Assembly: GCF_003938655.1 (NCBI RefSeq) | Contig: NZ_RJJT01000001.1 | Coordinates: forward strand, 372,001-436,000 | Direction: 5' to 3' | Length of the DNA: 64,000 bases | Source of the DNA: Rhizobium pisi | Lineage (GTDB): Bacteria; Pseudomonadota; Alphaproteobacteria; Rhizobiales; Rhizobiaceae | Notes under the pieces: model-generated | What the model was told of the DNA's origin: nothing | The model's database searches: none | The model's input: only the letters and a program-made list of their open reading frames with translations | Made by a program: the position numbers and the translations under genes | In this document: positions 9,016 to 19,012 of the stretch, piece after piece | How positions within the stretch are numbered: position 1 is the stretch's first letter | Layout of the letters: each line of letters begins with the position of its first letter

Positions 9016-9090
9016 ATCCCATAACCCGGTGCGGCAGATCCGGTTGCCTGCGCCGCGCCTCTCTTGCTGATTGATTTTGGAACGAGTGAC

Positions 9091-9870
9091 ATGTCCGACG
9101 AAACGATCCTTCTCGATATCAAGTCCGTGCATGCCGTCTACAGCAAGACCATCAAGGCCCTGAATGGCGTGAGCTTTCAGTTGCGGCGCGGAGAAATCCT
9201 CGCCCTTCTCGGGTCGAATGGTGCGGGCAAGACGACGGCCCTGAAGGCCATCTCGAACCTGCTGCCTGCCGAACGAGGCCAGGTGACGTCGGGCACGATC
9301 CGTTTCGAAGGCCGCGATGTGCTGAGCGAGAAGCCTGCCAATCTGGTTCGATCAGGCCTGGTTCAGGTGCTCGAAGGGCGGCACTGCTTCAAGAGCCTGT
9401 CGGTCGAGGAAAATCTCGTCTCCGGCGGCCTCGGGCGTTCGTCATCCAGGCGCGAGATCGCTGCCGACCTCGAGCGGATCTATGTCATTTTCCCCAGACT
9501 CAAGGAGAAGCGTCGTACGGCGTCAGGGCTGACTTCGGGCGGCGAGCAGCAGATGACGGCGATCGGCCGCGCGCTGATGTCGCGGCCACGGCTGCTTGTT
9601 CTCGACGAGCCCTCTATGGGTCTGGCACCCCTCGTGATCAAGGATATCTTTCACTCGCTCAAGGCGCTGAACCGCGAGGACGGGCTTTCCATCCTGGTTG
9701 CCGAACAGAATTCGACGGTGGCGCTTCAATACGCCGACCACGCCACCGTCATCGAAAACGGCCTCGCCGTGCTGTCGGGTTCCGCCGCCGAATTGCGCAG
9801 CCGTGACGACATCAAGGCTTTTTATCTCGGCGAAGGCGCGGCCTTCGCCCATGACAGGCCGGCGGCCTGA
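9091..9870 (+). CDS. ABC transporter ATPase, LivF-type
   Basis: A 259-residue ATPase with Walker A GSNGAGKTT, the LivF-specific VQVLEGRHCFKSLSVEENL, signature LTSGGEQQMTAIGRAL and Walker B LLVLDEPSMGLAPL. ATG 9091 is chosen; an in-frame TTG at 9064 lies in the leader. It pairs with the LivG-type ATPase to power the importer. Unusually for liv operons, livF is separated from livG, with the permeases and binding protein between them. Confidence 0.87.
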   Translation: MSDETILLDIKSVHAVYSKTIKALNGVSFQLRRGEILALLGSNGAGKTTALKAISNLLPAERGQVTSGTIRFEGRDVLSEKPANLVRSGLVQVLEGRHCFKSLSVEENLVSGGLGRSSSRREIAADLERIYVIFPRLKEKRRTASGLTSGGEQQMTAIGRALMSRPRLLVLDEPSMGLAPLVIKDIFHSLKALNREDGLSILVAEQNSTVALQYADHATVIENGLAVLSGSAAELRSRDDIKAFYLGEGAAFAHDRPAA

Positions 9871-9906
9871 TCCCACTCACATCCATCACCCAGAAGGGAG
9901 ACCAGA

Positions 9907-11145
9907 ATGAACGTCATTGCCAAAACAGACAGGGTTGCCGTACCCGGCGTCAAGCGGCCGGAAAAGCCTGCGCACATCATCAAGGACGACGCAGAAGCGA
10001 TCGCTGTCGCCCACCGGCTCGCCGCGGAGTTCGTCAAAGGTTCCGCGGATCGTGATCGCGAGCGGATCTGGCCGGCGGAAGAGCTGGATGCCTTCTCGCA
10101 GAGCGGGCTCTGGTCGATCAATGTGCCCAAGGCATTCGGCGGACCGGAGGTCTCCTACGTCACGCTTGCAAAGGTGGTCGAGATCATCTCCGAGGCGGAT
10201 TCGTCGATCGGACAGATCTCGCAGAATCATCTCGGCGTCGTAGCGGCAATCCGTACGGTTTCAGACAAAGCGCAACAGGAACTGTTGTTTGGCGAAATCC
10301 TCAAGGGCACCCGCTTCGGCAATGCTTTTTCGGAATTCGGTTCCAAACGCGCGGTCGATTTTGAAACCAGGTTTGTCGACCGTGGCGACCACGTCGTGGT
10401 GACCGGTCGGAAATTTTATTCGTCCGGCGCCTTGCTTGCCCATAAGGTACCGATCGTGGCGCTCGATGACGAGGGCCGCGCCTGGTACGCGATCGCCGAT
10501 CGCGATGCGCCGGGCTTGACCGTCATCGACGACTGGTCGAGCTTCGGCCAGCGAACCACGCTCTCGGGCACTGTCATCCTCGACAACGTCAAAGTCGAAA
10601 AGGCCTGGCTGGTGCCAGGATACAAGGGCTACGACAAGCCGACGGCGGACGGCGCCATCTTCCAGATCATCCAGGTTGCCGTCGATACCGGCATTGCATC
10701 GGCAGCGATCAAGGAGACGATCGACTTCGTCCGGACCAAGTCCCGCGCCTGGGTGGACAGTGGTCTCGACCACGCCTGGGATGATCCTTACACGATCCAG
10801 GCGGTCGGCGCCCTCCAGCTTCGCCTGCACGCGGCGCAGGCACTGCTCGACAAAGCCGGACATGCGATCGACCGGGCGGTTGCCAGTCCCAATGCCGACA
10901 CCGTGGCGGAAGCCCAGGTGTTCACCGCCGAGGCCAAGATCCTCTCGACCGAGATCGCTATCGAGGCGACCAACAAGCTGTTCGAACTGGCGGGCACGCG
11001 CTCGACGCTTGCCGAGCACAATCTCGACCGACATTGGCGCAATGCCCGGACGCATACGCTGCACGATCCGGTGCGGTGGAAATACTCGATCCTCGGCAAA
11101 TACTTCCTCAATGGAGAGAAGCCGCCGCTGCACGCCTGGAGCTAA
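9907..11145 (+). CDS. sfnB: SfnB-family sulfur-acquisition oxidoreductase (acyl-CoA dehydrogenase-like)
   Basis: A 412-residue acyl-CoA-dehydrogenase-fold flavoprotein. IWPAEELDAFSQSGLWSINVPKAFGGPEVS at the N terminus, GNAFSEFGSKRAVDF in the middle domain and the C-terminal ATNKLFELAGTRSTLAEHNLDRHWRNARTHTLHDPVRWK match the SfnB/DszC-like branch that acts with sulfone monooxygenases. AAGGGAG precedes the ATG. It is the last gene of the organosulfur operon and probably performs another oxidation step using reduced flavin. The family call is firm; the exact reaction is not. Confidence 0.8.
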   Translation: MNVIAKTDRVAVPGVKRPEKPAHIIKDDAEAIAVAHRLAAEFVKGSADRDRERIWPAEELDAFSQSGLWSINVPKAFGGPEVSYVTLAKVVEIISEADSSIGQISQNHLGVVAAIRTVSDKAQQELLFGEILKGTRFGNAFSEFGSKRAVDFETRFVDRGDHVVVTGRKFYSSGALLAHKVPIVALDDEGRAWYAIADRDAPGLTVIDDWSSFGQRTTLSGTVILDNVKVEKAWLVPGYKGYDKPTADGAIFQIIQVAVDTGIASAAIKETIDFVRTKSRAWVDSGLDHAWDDPYTIQAVGALQLRLHAAQALLDKAGHAIDRAVASPNADTVAEAQVFTAEAKILSTEIAIEATNKLFELAGTRSTLAEHNLDRHWRNARTHTLHDPVRWKYSILGKYFLNGEKPPLHAWS

Positions 11146-11183
11146 AGCGGGGCCGCCGTTCGGCGCCGAAACCGGGATACAGG

Positions 11184-11205
11184 AGTGGCGAGAGAGATCG
11201 CCACT
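11184..11205 (+). terminator. Possible terminator of the organosulfur operon
   Basis: AGTGGCGA (11184-11191) pairs with TCGCCACT (11198-11205) around a 6-base loop, 38 bases after the stop of the sfnB-like gene. No U-run follows. The remaining convergent intergenic sequence up to 11338 holds a second weak stem (GGAAAC/GTTTCC near 11240-11261) and nothing else obvious. Confidence 0.4.
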
Positions 11206-11338
11206 GCCTGCTATTTCGGTGTTCTCGATGCCGAGATCGGAAACGGAGTTCTATGTTTCCGATGTCGTCGAGCTTAACGCCGTCGAAAGCCCGCCGAAGC
11301 TTTGGGCGCAAAACCTTTCAATCGGCGAGAGGCAGGGC

Positions 11339-12406
<1,068 letters not shown>

Positions 12407-12534
12407 GTGCCTCCCACTTGCTTTAAAGCGCCCGAGCCGTCTCGGGGTCATCATGTCTTGCCGTCTATTTTCGAGCCTACGGTCGGGCAAACCGCCCTTT
12501 GCGCCTGCTCGAAAGCACCCGGCAAACCTCCTCC

Positions 12535-12548
12535 ATGAAACGTTTCAT
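12535..12548. promoter_or_regulatory. Putative LacI-family operator O1
   Basis: ATGAAACGTTTCAT, a perfect 14-bp palindrome with the central CG typical of LacI/PurR-family operators. An identical copy lies 86 bases downstream. The cognate regulator is probably the LacI-family protein at 16502-17518. Confidence 0.7.
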
Positions 12549-12620
12549 TTCTTGTTGACTTTTTCCGCTGGCCGCCTGATGTTCGAAAACGAGACCGGGA
12601 GGAGCGGTTTCAAGCAGGAT

Positions 12621-12634
12621 ATGAAACGTTTCAT
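12621..12634. promoter_or_regulatory. Putative LacI-family operator O2
   Basis: A second exact copy of ATGAAACGTTTCAT. The 86-base centre-to-centre distance is close to eight helical turns, which would allow one tetramer to loop the DNA between the two sites. It lies about 110 bases before the binding-protein start codon. Confidence 0.7.
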
Positions 12635-12741
12635 TTCCGTGTTTACCAGATAGTTTTGCACCAGGCCAGTTTTAAAATCGGACTGGAGTAAGCCCGGCAG
12701 GACCGGTTGGGCACAGCGCAACAAACGTGGAGGAGGAATCC

Positions 12742-14382
12742 ATGAAAGTCGAAATATACGATGCACTGATGCGCCGTCAGGCAAGCCGCCGTGATGTCTT
12801 GCGCGGAACGGCGAGCGCTGCGGCTCTGCTCGGCCTGTCCGGCGCAATGGGCGGAATTCCCGGCATGGCATTTGCCGCCGATGATCTGCGCGCCCAGATC
12901 CTGAAAATTCCCGGGGTAGGGAAGGGCTCGCCCACGGACGCAGACTGGCAGAAGGTGGGCGAGCTCTGCCTCGGTCCGACCAAGGCCAATGTCAAGCAGG
13001 GCGAATTGGCTGGTGTCGAGCTGACCTTCATGGGGCTCAACAACCAGAATCTGCATAACTTCCTGTTCCGCGGTTTCCTGAAGCCGTGGGAAGCCTATAC
13101 GGGCGCCAAGATCAACTGGATCGACCTTGCCCAGGCCGACTACAATGCCCGCCTTCAGCAGTCGATCGCGACCGGCACGGTTGATTTCGACATCCTGGAA
13201 ATGGGCGCTCCTTTCGAAGGCGACACCGCCGGGCGCGGACTGCTGGACGAGATGCCTGATTGGGTGGCAAAGCAGATCGAGGCCGACGATCTGGTGAGCT
13301 ACCTGAAGCCGCCGGTCGGCACCTGGGGCGGCAAGACCTATCGCGTGACAATCGATGGCGACTGCCACACCTTCGCCTATCGCAAGGATTACTTCGGCGC
13401 AGGTTCGATCAGCGGCATGGCCGAGCCGCCGAAGACCTGGCAGGAAGTCAACGAAGCTTCCAAGGCCTTGATCGGCAAGACCGATCCGCTGACCGGCCAG
13501 CCGGCCTACGGCTATCTCGACCCGCTCAAGGGCTGGGGCGGGTTCGGTTTCTATTTCATCGAAAACCGCGCGACGGCCTATGCCAAATATCCCGGTGATC
13601 CGGCCTGGCTGTTCGATCCTGACAACATGAAGCCGCTGGTCAACAACCCCGCCTGGGTCCAGGCGATCCAGGACGTCCTGGATCTGATCGCAGCCAAGGC
13701 CTATCCGGCCGACCAGATCAATGCCGACCCTGGCACCACGGCCTTTTCCCAATTCCTGGCGGGCACCGGTGCAATGCTGATGTGGTGGGGCGATGTCGGC
13801 TCCAGCGCGCGCACCTCTGATACCTCGGTCGTGGGCGATGTGGTCGGCTTCGGCATCAACCGCGGTTCCAATCGCGTCTACAACCGCAAGACCGGTCAAT
13901 GGGAAGACAAGTATAACGAAGCCCCCAACATGGCCTATCTCGGCTGGGGCATCTATGTCACCAAGCAGGTCTCCGGCGACGAGAAGAAGCGCAAGGCGGC
14001 CTGGTCTGCTGCCGCCCATCTCGGCGGCAAGGATCTGTCTCTTTGGACGTCGGCCTATCCCTCCGGCTTCCAGCCCTACCGCCAGTCCAACTTCAACTAC
14101 GACGAATGGGAAAAGGCAGGTTACGACCGCGCCTATATCGAGGACTATCTCGGTTCGAACGCCGACAGCTACAACCATCCGAACGCTGCCATCGAACCGC
14201 GCATACCCGGTATCTTCCAATATTATTCCGTTGCGGAGGATGAGCTGGCGAAGGGTTTTGCCGGACAGTACAAATCGGCACAGGAAACCGCAGATGCAAT
14301 TGCGGCCGCCTGGGAAAAGATCACCGACCAGATTGGCCGCGATAGCCAGCTGAAACTCTATCGGGCGAGCCTCGGGCTCTGA
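12742..14382 (+). CDS. Extracellular sugar-binding protein with Tat-type signal (CUT1 family)
   Basis: A 546-residue binding protein, larger than usual for CUT1 (about 420). The N terminus RRQASRRDVLRGTASAAALLG contains a twin-arginine motif, a hydrophobic stretch and an AFAAD cleavage site, so it is probably exported folded by Tat. ATG 12742 follows GGAGGAGG, which overlaps an in-frame GTG at 12727 that I do not favour. It heads the operon with two permeases, a LacI regulator, an RbsD/FucU mutarotase and a ribokinase-like enzyme. The ligand is probably a sugar but cannot be named. Confidence 0.83.
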   Translation: MKVEIYDALMRRQASRRDVLRGTASAAALLGLSGAMGGIPGMAFAADDLRAQILKIPGVGKGSPTDADWQKVGELCLGPTKANVKQGELAGVELTFMGLNNQNLHNFLFRGFLKPWEAYTGAKINWIDLAQADYNARLQQSIATGTVDFDILEMGAPFEGDTAGRGLLDEMPDWVAKQIEADDLVSYLKPPVGTWGGKTYRVTIDGDCHTFAYRKDYFGAGSISGMAEPPKTWQEVNEASKALIGKTDPLTGQPAYGYLDPLKGWGGFGFYFIENRATAYAKYPGDPAWLFDPDNMKPLVNNPAWVQAIQDVLDLIAAKAYPADQINADPGTTAFSQFLAGTGAMLMWWGDVGSSARTSDTSVVGDVVGFGINRGSNRVYNRKTGQWEDKYNEAPNMAYLGWGIYVTKQVSGDEKKRKAAWSAAAHLGGKDLSLWTSAYPSGFQPYRQSNFNYDEWEKAGYDRAYIEDYLGSNADSYNHPNAAIEPRIPGIFQYYSVAEDELAKGFAGQYKSAQETADAIAAAWEKITDQIGRDSQLKLYRASLGL

Positions 14383-14397
14383 TCACTTGATTAAACG

Positions 14398-14428
14398 CGC
14401 TGGCGGGTCGGAAGCGATTCCGCCAGCG
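14398..14428 (+). terminator. Intercistronic hairpin between binding protein and permease genes
   Basis: CGCTGGCGG (14398-14406) pairs perfectly with CCGCCAGCG (14420-14428), 13-base loop, no U-run. It sits between the stop of the binding-protein gene and the first permease, a usual place for a hairpin that keeps binding-protein mRNA more abundant. Confidence 0.5.
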
Positions 14429-14454
14429 TCCATTCTGTCCGGGCGAGGAATATC

Positions 14455-15573
14455 ATGTCGACAGTCGAAGGCGACCTGCTCCACACCGTCGAAGCCGGCT
14501 CCATTTCCGCGAGCCGTCGTTTTTGGGGCCGCTTAGCTCTGTGGTTGAGCGCCATATGGTTCATAACATCGTTTGGATTGCAGGGCGCCCATGAACTGGC
14601 CTGGATCGATTGGGGCTTCGCGAACTGGCGTCCGGTTCTTTATGCCTATTTTCTCTGGGCCGTAGTTCTTTGCGTCACCCGCGTCGTCATTTATGGCGAG
14701 ACGGGCAAGAAGGCGCTTTTTGTTCTGCCGGCTGCGCTTTTCGTCGTGTCGATGGTGGTATTTCCGCTGCTCTTCGCGCTCTGGATCGGCTTTTCCGATT
14801 GGAACCTCGCCTCCTCGACCGGACGGCGGTTCAACGGCCTCGACAATGTTCGCCGGATGATCGCGGACCCGTTCTATGCCAACGCCCTGCTCAATATGAT
14901 CCTGTATTGCCTGGCGATCGTGGTCGAATATGCGATCGCCTTCGGTCTGGCCTTGCTGCTCAATCAGGAAATCCTTGCCCGCAAGTTCTGGCGCGTCACC
15001 TTCCTGGTGCCCTTGATGCTGTCGCCGGTGGCGGTGAGCTGGATGGTCGGCAAGTCGATGATGGAGACCCGTTTCGGCCCGGTCGCCCGCTTCGCCCGCT
15101 GGCTCGGCTGGGAAAATCCCTCCTTCTTCGGCGATCCGCTGACGGCGCGGCTCTCGATCATGATCATGGATGCCTGGACCTTCATTCCCTTCATGATGAT
15201 CATGCTGCTTGCCGGATTGCAGGCCTTGTCCAAGGAGGTGCTGGAGGCGGCCGAAGTCGACGGCGCCACCAAGTGGCAACGCTTTTGGCAGGTGATCTTC
15301 CCGCTCATGCTACCGGTGTCGGTAACGGCGGTGATGATCCGCATCATCTTCAAGCTCAAGCTTGCCGACATCATCATCACGGTGACATCGGGCGGCCCCG
15401 GCGGGGCAACCGATTCCGTCACTAGTTTCATTTATCGCGAATACCGCGACCGTTCGAATGTCGGATATGGGACCCTGCTCGCGCTTGTCTATCTGGTCAT
15501 CATCGTCCTTGGTATGACGGTGCTGATGAAGATTTCCGACCGTATCGTGAAGCGGATGACAGGAAGGCTCTGA
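14455..15573 (+). CDS. Sugar ABC transporter permease (MalF-like)
   Basis: A 372-residue polytopic permease. After an N-terminal extension with two or three membrane spans (residues 25-110) comes the MetI-like domain, with the EAA coupling motif EVLEAAEVDGATKWQRFWQVIFPLMLP near 260. The extended N terminus is typical of the MalF-like subunit in CUT1 importers. It is translationally coupled (TGATG) to the next permease. Confidence 0.86.
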   Translation: MSTVEGDLLHTVEAGSISASRRFWGRLALWLSAIWFITSFGLQGAHELAWIDWGFANWRPVLYAYFLWAVVLCVTRVVIYGETGKKALFVLPAALFVVSMVVFPLLFALWIGFSDWNLASSTGRRFNGLDNVRRMIADPFYANALLNMILYCLAIVVEYAIAFGLALLLNQEILARKFWRVTFLVPLMLSPVAVSWMVGKSMMETRFGPVARFARWLGWENPSFFGDPLTARLSIMIMDAWTFIPFMMIMLLAGLQALSKEVLEAAEVDGATKWQRFWQVIFPLMLPVSVTAVMIRIIFKLKLADIIITVTSGGPGGATDSVTSFIYREYRDRSNVGYGTLLALVYLVIIVLGMTVLMKISDRIVKRMTGRL

Positions 15574-16484
15574 TGGTTCGGATCGATTTCGATAAATACG
15601 CGCGCGGCCAGCGCATTCGCTGGTGGGCCATGCGCTTCGCCGTCTACAGCCTGCTCGTCATCTGGGCATTCGTCTGCATCTTCCCGCTGTTCTGGACGGT
15701 TTCGACCTCGTTCAAAACCGCCGCGGATGTCATGCGCGGCAACCTGGTCCCCTGGTTCAACTTTGCGCCCAACTGGCTCGGATGGCGTTCGCTGGGGCTC
15801 TCTCCGGATACGATTTCTCAGATATCGACGGTGCGTGACGAGTTCATGCGCAGGCTCTGGAACAGCGTCATCATTTCCGTCACGGCATCCGCCCTTGCGG
15901 TCCTACTCGGATCGCTCGCGGCCTATGGCCTCAGCCGCTTTTCCTATAAGTTCGGCCATATGCGGAACGCCGACATTTCCTTTTTCTTCCTGTCGCAGCT
16001 CATTATGCCGCCCGTCGTCCTCGCCCTGCCGTTCTTGGTTCTCTACAAGGAGCTGGCGCTGCTGGACACTTATGTGGGGATGATCGCGGTCTATACGCTG
16101 ATGGTCCTGCCGATTGTCGTCTGGATCATGCGCGACCAGTTCGCCACCATACCGGTAGAGCTCGAGGAGGCTGCGCTCGTCGACGGTCTGTCGATCTGGG
16201 GCGCGTTTGCCCGCATCATCGTGCCGCTCGTTCTGCCGGGCATGGTTGCCGCGTTCCTCCTGGCGCTGATCCTGTGCTGGAACGAATATTTCTTCGCGGC
16301 ACTGCTGACCTCCACCAACACCAACACGCTGCCGGTGATGATTGCCAGCCAGACAGGCAGCCAGGGCATCAATTGGTGGTCGATGGCTGCCCTTTCCACC
16401 GCCGGTATCCTTCCGCTTGTTGTCGTCGGCGTCGTACTGGAAAAACACATCATCGCCGGAATGACCGCAGGCGCGGTGAAGTAG
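15573..16484 (+). CDS. Sugar ABC transporter permease (MalG-like)
   Basis: A 303-residue polytopic permease with the coupling motif ELEEAALVDGLSIWGAFARIIVPLVLPG near 195 and a typical N-terminal block FPLFWTVSTSFKTAADVM. It overlaps the stop of the MalF-like gene by one base. The two permeases plus the divergent UgpC-type ATPase make a complete CUT1 importer. Confidence 0.87.
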   Translation: MVRIDFDKYARGQRIRWWAMRFAVYSLLVIWAFVCIFPLFWTVSTSFKTAADVMRGNLVPWFNFAPNWLGWRSLGLSPDTISQISTVRDEFMRRLWNSVIISVTASALAVLLGSLAAYGLSRFSYKFGHMRNADISFFFLSQLIMPPVVLALPFLVLYKELALLDTYVGMIAVYTLMVLPIVVWIMRDQFATIPVELEEAALVDGLSIWGAFARIIVPLVLPGMVAAFLLALILCWNEYFFAALLTSTNTNTLPVMIASQTGSQGINWWSMAALSTAGILPLVVVGVVLEKHIIAGMTAGAVK

Positions 16485-16501
16485 CTGCGGGATATCAAAA
16501 A

Positions 16502-17518
16502 ATGTCAAAGATGCCTACAGTCAAGGATGTCGCCCAATATGCGGGCGTCTCTGTGGGCACCGTTTCGCGGGTGCTGTCGGGTGAAGCCGCGGTCAAGACC
16601 GCGCTGCGTGAAAAGGTCAACGATGCCATATCGGCGCTCGGTTACCGGCCCAATGTGACCGCGAGAGCGCTGCGCACCAGCAGAACCGATGTCATCGGCC
16701 TCGTCGTTCCCGACATTACCAATCCATTCTTCGCGCAGCTTGCGGCAAGCGTCGAGCACGCCGCGCTCGAATGCGGGCATAGCCTGATGCTGGCAAGTTC
16801 GCATGATGATCGGGCGGCGGAGCAGAGCCACGTTTCAGCCTTTCTCGACCGGTCGGTGCGCGGCATCATCGTGGTGGCTTCAAGCGACGGTTCGGGCCTC
16901 CATCTGGAGGCGGCGGTCCCGATCATCTCGCTGGACCGGCGCTTTGGCACCTTTCCGCTGGTGTCGACCAACCATGCGCAGGCGGCCGCGCTGATTGCCG
17001 ATCATCTCCATGCGCTCGGGCACCGCCGCATCGCCTATATCGCAGGACCGCCCGACACCGAGGCGGGGCGCATGCGCAAGGAAGGTTTCGTCAGCCGCAT
17101 CGACCGGTTCGCCGAGACCGGCGAACCGGTTGAACTGGAAATTGCCTATGGCAGGTTCGACTACGAGTCTGGTGAACGAATTGCCCGCGAGCTGCTTTCA
17201 CGCCCGCCACAGGACCGGCCTACGGCCATTGCGGCAGCCAGTGACCAGCAGGCGATCGGCGCGCTGCGCGCTGCCCGCGACCTCAAGATCGACGTGCCGC
17301 GAAAGCTGTCGGTCACAGGTTTCGATGACATTTCGCTCGCCAATCTCGTCGTGCCGCGGCTGACGACCATACGCCAGCCGGCCGACATGCTGGCACGGCG
17401 CGCGGTCGCCCTTCTCCTCAGTGAACCACCGGGCACGGGAGACGAAATGGTTGATGGGTCGCTGATCGTGCGCGGTTCCAGCGGCCCGTGTCCGCAACCC
17501 AAGGCGGATCGCGCCTGA
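16502..17518 (+). CDS. LacI-family transcriptional regulator
   Basis: A 338-residue regulator. The N-terminal helix-turn-helix (TVKDVAQYAGVSVGTVSRVL) and hinge helix NVTARALRT precede a periplasmic-binding-protein-like effector domain (VIGLVVPDITNPFFAQL). It begins 17 bases after the permease gene, so it is transcribed with the transport genes. The paired palindromes ATGAAACGTTTCAT upstream of the operon are its likely targets, giving autoregulation with a sugar as inducer. The frame stays open upstream inside the permease gene, but only this start gives a normal LacI N terminus. Confidence 0.87.
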   Translation: MSKMPTVKDVAQYAGVSVGTVSRVLSGEAAVKTALREKVNDAISALGYRPNVTARALRTSRTDVIGLVVPDITNPFFAQLAASVEHAALECGHSLMLASSHDDRAAEQSHVSAFLDRSVRGIIVVASSDGSGLHLEAAVPIISLDRRFGTFPLVSTNHAQAAALIADHLHALGHRRIAYIAGPPDTEAGRMRKEGFVSRIDRFAETGEPVELEIAYGRFDYESGERIARELLSRPPQDRPTAIAAASDQQAIGALRAARDLKIDVPRKLSVTGFDDISLANLVVPRLTTIRQPADMLARRAVALLLSEPPGTGDEMVDGSLIVRGSSGPCPQPKADRA

Positions 17519-17573
17519 TATAATAATTGAAGCACGGCCGGTGCTCCGGCCACGAGAAAAGGATGGAAGATCA

Positions 17574-18035
17574 ATGCTCAAGGGGATTAGAGCCGAACTC
17601 AACGGCGACATTCTTCAAGCCCTTTGCAACATGGGGCACGGTGACTATCTCGTCATTTCCGACACGAATTTTCCGTCGGATTCGATAGCCCGTCAGACCC
17701 GCCTGGGTAGGCTGCTGACCATGGAAAACATTTCCGCGCCGCAGGCGATCGATGCGATCCTTTCCGTCTTCCCACTGGATACACCAATCCAGCCTTCGGC
17801 GGGTCGCATGGAAGTGATTGGCAAGCCGGATGAAATTCCGCCGATCCAACAAGAAGTCCAGGCCATTGTCGACCGCGCCGAAGGCAAGCCATCGCCCATG
17901 TATTCCGTCGAACGCATGGCGTTTTATGACATTGCCAAGAAGGCCTATTGCGTCATCGCAACGGGAGAGCTGCGGTTCTACGGATGCTTCCTTCTGACCA
18001 AGGGTGTCATTCCGGCGGAGGACGCTGTGAGATGA
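17574..18035 (+). CDS. RbsD/FucU-family sugar mutarotase
   Basis: A 153-residue protein with the family signature MGHGDYLVISDTNFPSDS near residue 20 (catalytic His and Asp) and an ATGELRFYGCFLLTKGVI C terminus. The family interconverts pyranose/furanose or alpha/beta anomers of ribose or fucose. The KGV..-type ending and overall pattern resemble FucU more than RbsD. GGATGG precedes ATG 17574. It overlaps the kinase gene by four bases (ATGA), indicating that the two products work in sequence: mutarotation, then phosphorylation. Confidence 0.82.
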   Translation: MLKGIRAELNGDILQALCNMGHGDYLVISDTNFPSDSIARQTRLGRLLTMENISAPQAIDAILSVFPLDTPIQPSAGRMEVIGKPDEIPPIQQEVQAIVDRAEGKPSPMYSVERMAFYDIAKKAYCVIATGELRFYGCFLLTKGVIPAEDAVR

Positions 18036-18964
18036 GCGCGAGGAGCGGGATCGTCATTCTGGGCATTTTTGCCGCCGACACCGCCTACAAGGCAAAGCGC
18101 CTGCCCCATATTGCCGAGACGCTGATGGGGTCGGGCTTCACGCTTGGGCCGGGAGGCAAGGGCTCCAACCAGGCAATTGCCGCGGCCAAGGCCGGCGGCA
18201 AGGTGACCTTTATCTCTCGGGTCGGCAATGACCCGTTCGGCGAGATGGCCCTTGCGGCCTATGCGGCGGCAGGCGTCAAAGCCAATGTGATGACGATGGA
18301 GGGCGTTTCCACCGGCGCCGCCTTCATCTTCGTCGACGAAGTGAGCGGCGACAATGCCATCATCGTCGCGCCCGGCGCTGCAGGCCTTATCGGCATCGAA
18401 GATGTCGATGCGAACCGGGCGGAGATCGAAAGCGCCGCCATTTTCATGACCCAGCTCGAGCAACCGCTCGAGGCGGCCATGCACGGCCTTTCGATGGCGA
18501 AAAGGGCAGGGGCCACGACGATCTTCAACCCTGCGCCTGCCCGCGCCATTCCGGACAGCATCTACGGCTTGTGCGATTTCATCGTACCCAATGAGGTGGA
18601 AGCGGCCGAATTGGTGGGCCATGCGATCGAAACCGATGAGCAGGTCCGCGCGGCGGGCCGCACGCTGCTGGATCGAGGAGCGCGAGCGGCGATCATCACG
18701 CTCGGCGCACGCGGCGCATTTTATCACACTGCCGGGCAGAGCGAATTCGTACCCGCGTTTTCGGCGGGTAGCGTCGTCGACACAACCGGGGCCGGCGACG
18801 CCTTCCTCGGCGGTTTCGCGACGGCGATTTCTGAAGGACAGCCGCCGATCGAGGCCATCGGTTTCGGTTGCGCGACCGCTGCAATCGCCGTGACACGCCC
18901 GGGTACGGCCCCGGCCATGCCGTCGCGCGCCGAGATTGCCGCCTTGCTGCGCTCCTCTCGGTAG
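18032..18964 (+). CDS. Ribokinase-like PfkB-family sugar kinase
   Basis: A 310-residue PfkB kinase. GPGGKGSNQAIAAAKAGGKVTFISRVGNDPFG is the N-terminal PfkB signature, and DTTGAGDAFLGGFATAI near 255 carries the catalytic Asp and anion hole (GAGD). The substrate is a sugar or ribose-like compound brought in by the adjacent CUT1 transporter; ribokinase activity is the nearest guess. Start overlap ATGA with the mutarotase gene shows translational coupling. It is the last gene of the locus and ends at a strong hairpin. Confidence 0.85.
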   Translation: MSARSGIVILGIFAADTAYKAKRLPHIAETLMGSGFTLGPGGKGSNQAIAAAKAGGKVTFISRVGNDPFGEMALAAYAAAGVKANVMTMEGVSTGAAFIFVDEVSGDNAIIVAPGAAGLIGIEDVDANRAEIESAAIFMTQLEQPLEAAMHGLSMAKRAGATTIFNPAPARAIPDSIYGLCDFIVPNEVEAAELVGHAIETDEQVRAAGRTLLDRGARAAIITLGARGAFYHTAGQSEFVPAFSAGSVVDTTGAGDAFLGGFATAISEGQPPIEAIGFGCATAAIAVTRPGTAPAMPSRAEIAALLRSSR

Positions 18965-18983
18965 CGCATAGGCAAGATGCAAA

Positions 18984-19006
18984 ATGGGCCGGCAGAGCCG
19001 GCCCAT
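18984..19006. terminator. Bidirectional terminator between kinase and SPFH genes
   Basis: ATGGGCCGGC (18984-18993) pairs with GCCGGCCCAT (18997-19006) around a 3-base loop. It sits in the 48-base gap between convergent genes, 20 bases after the kinase stop and 7 bases beyond the end of the SPFH gene, so it could stop transcription from both sides. Confidence 0.6.
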
Positions 19007-19012
19007 CCTCAA

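Larger units (their letters stand above)
12407..12741. promoter_or_regulatory. Divergent promoter region of the sugar locus
   Basis: A 335-base gene-free region between the ATPase gene and the binding-protein gene. It contains two identical 14-bp palindromes and a possible plus-strand -35 TTGACT (12555-12560) immediately downstream of the first palindrome. A matching -10 is weak. The layout suggests joint control of both divergent units. Confidence 0.6.

Noticed and set aside
12643..14220. A 525-residue open frame antisense to the sugar-binding protein
   Set aside because: The plus strand carries a clear Tat signal and binding-protein fold; the antisense product has no domain and no ribosome-binding site.
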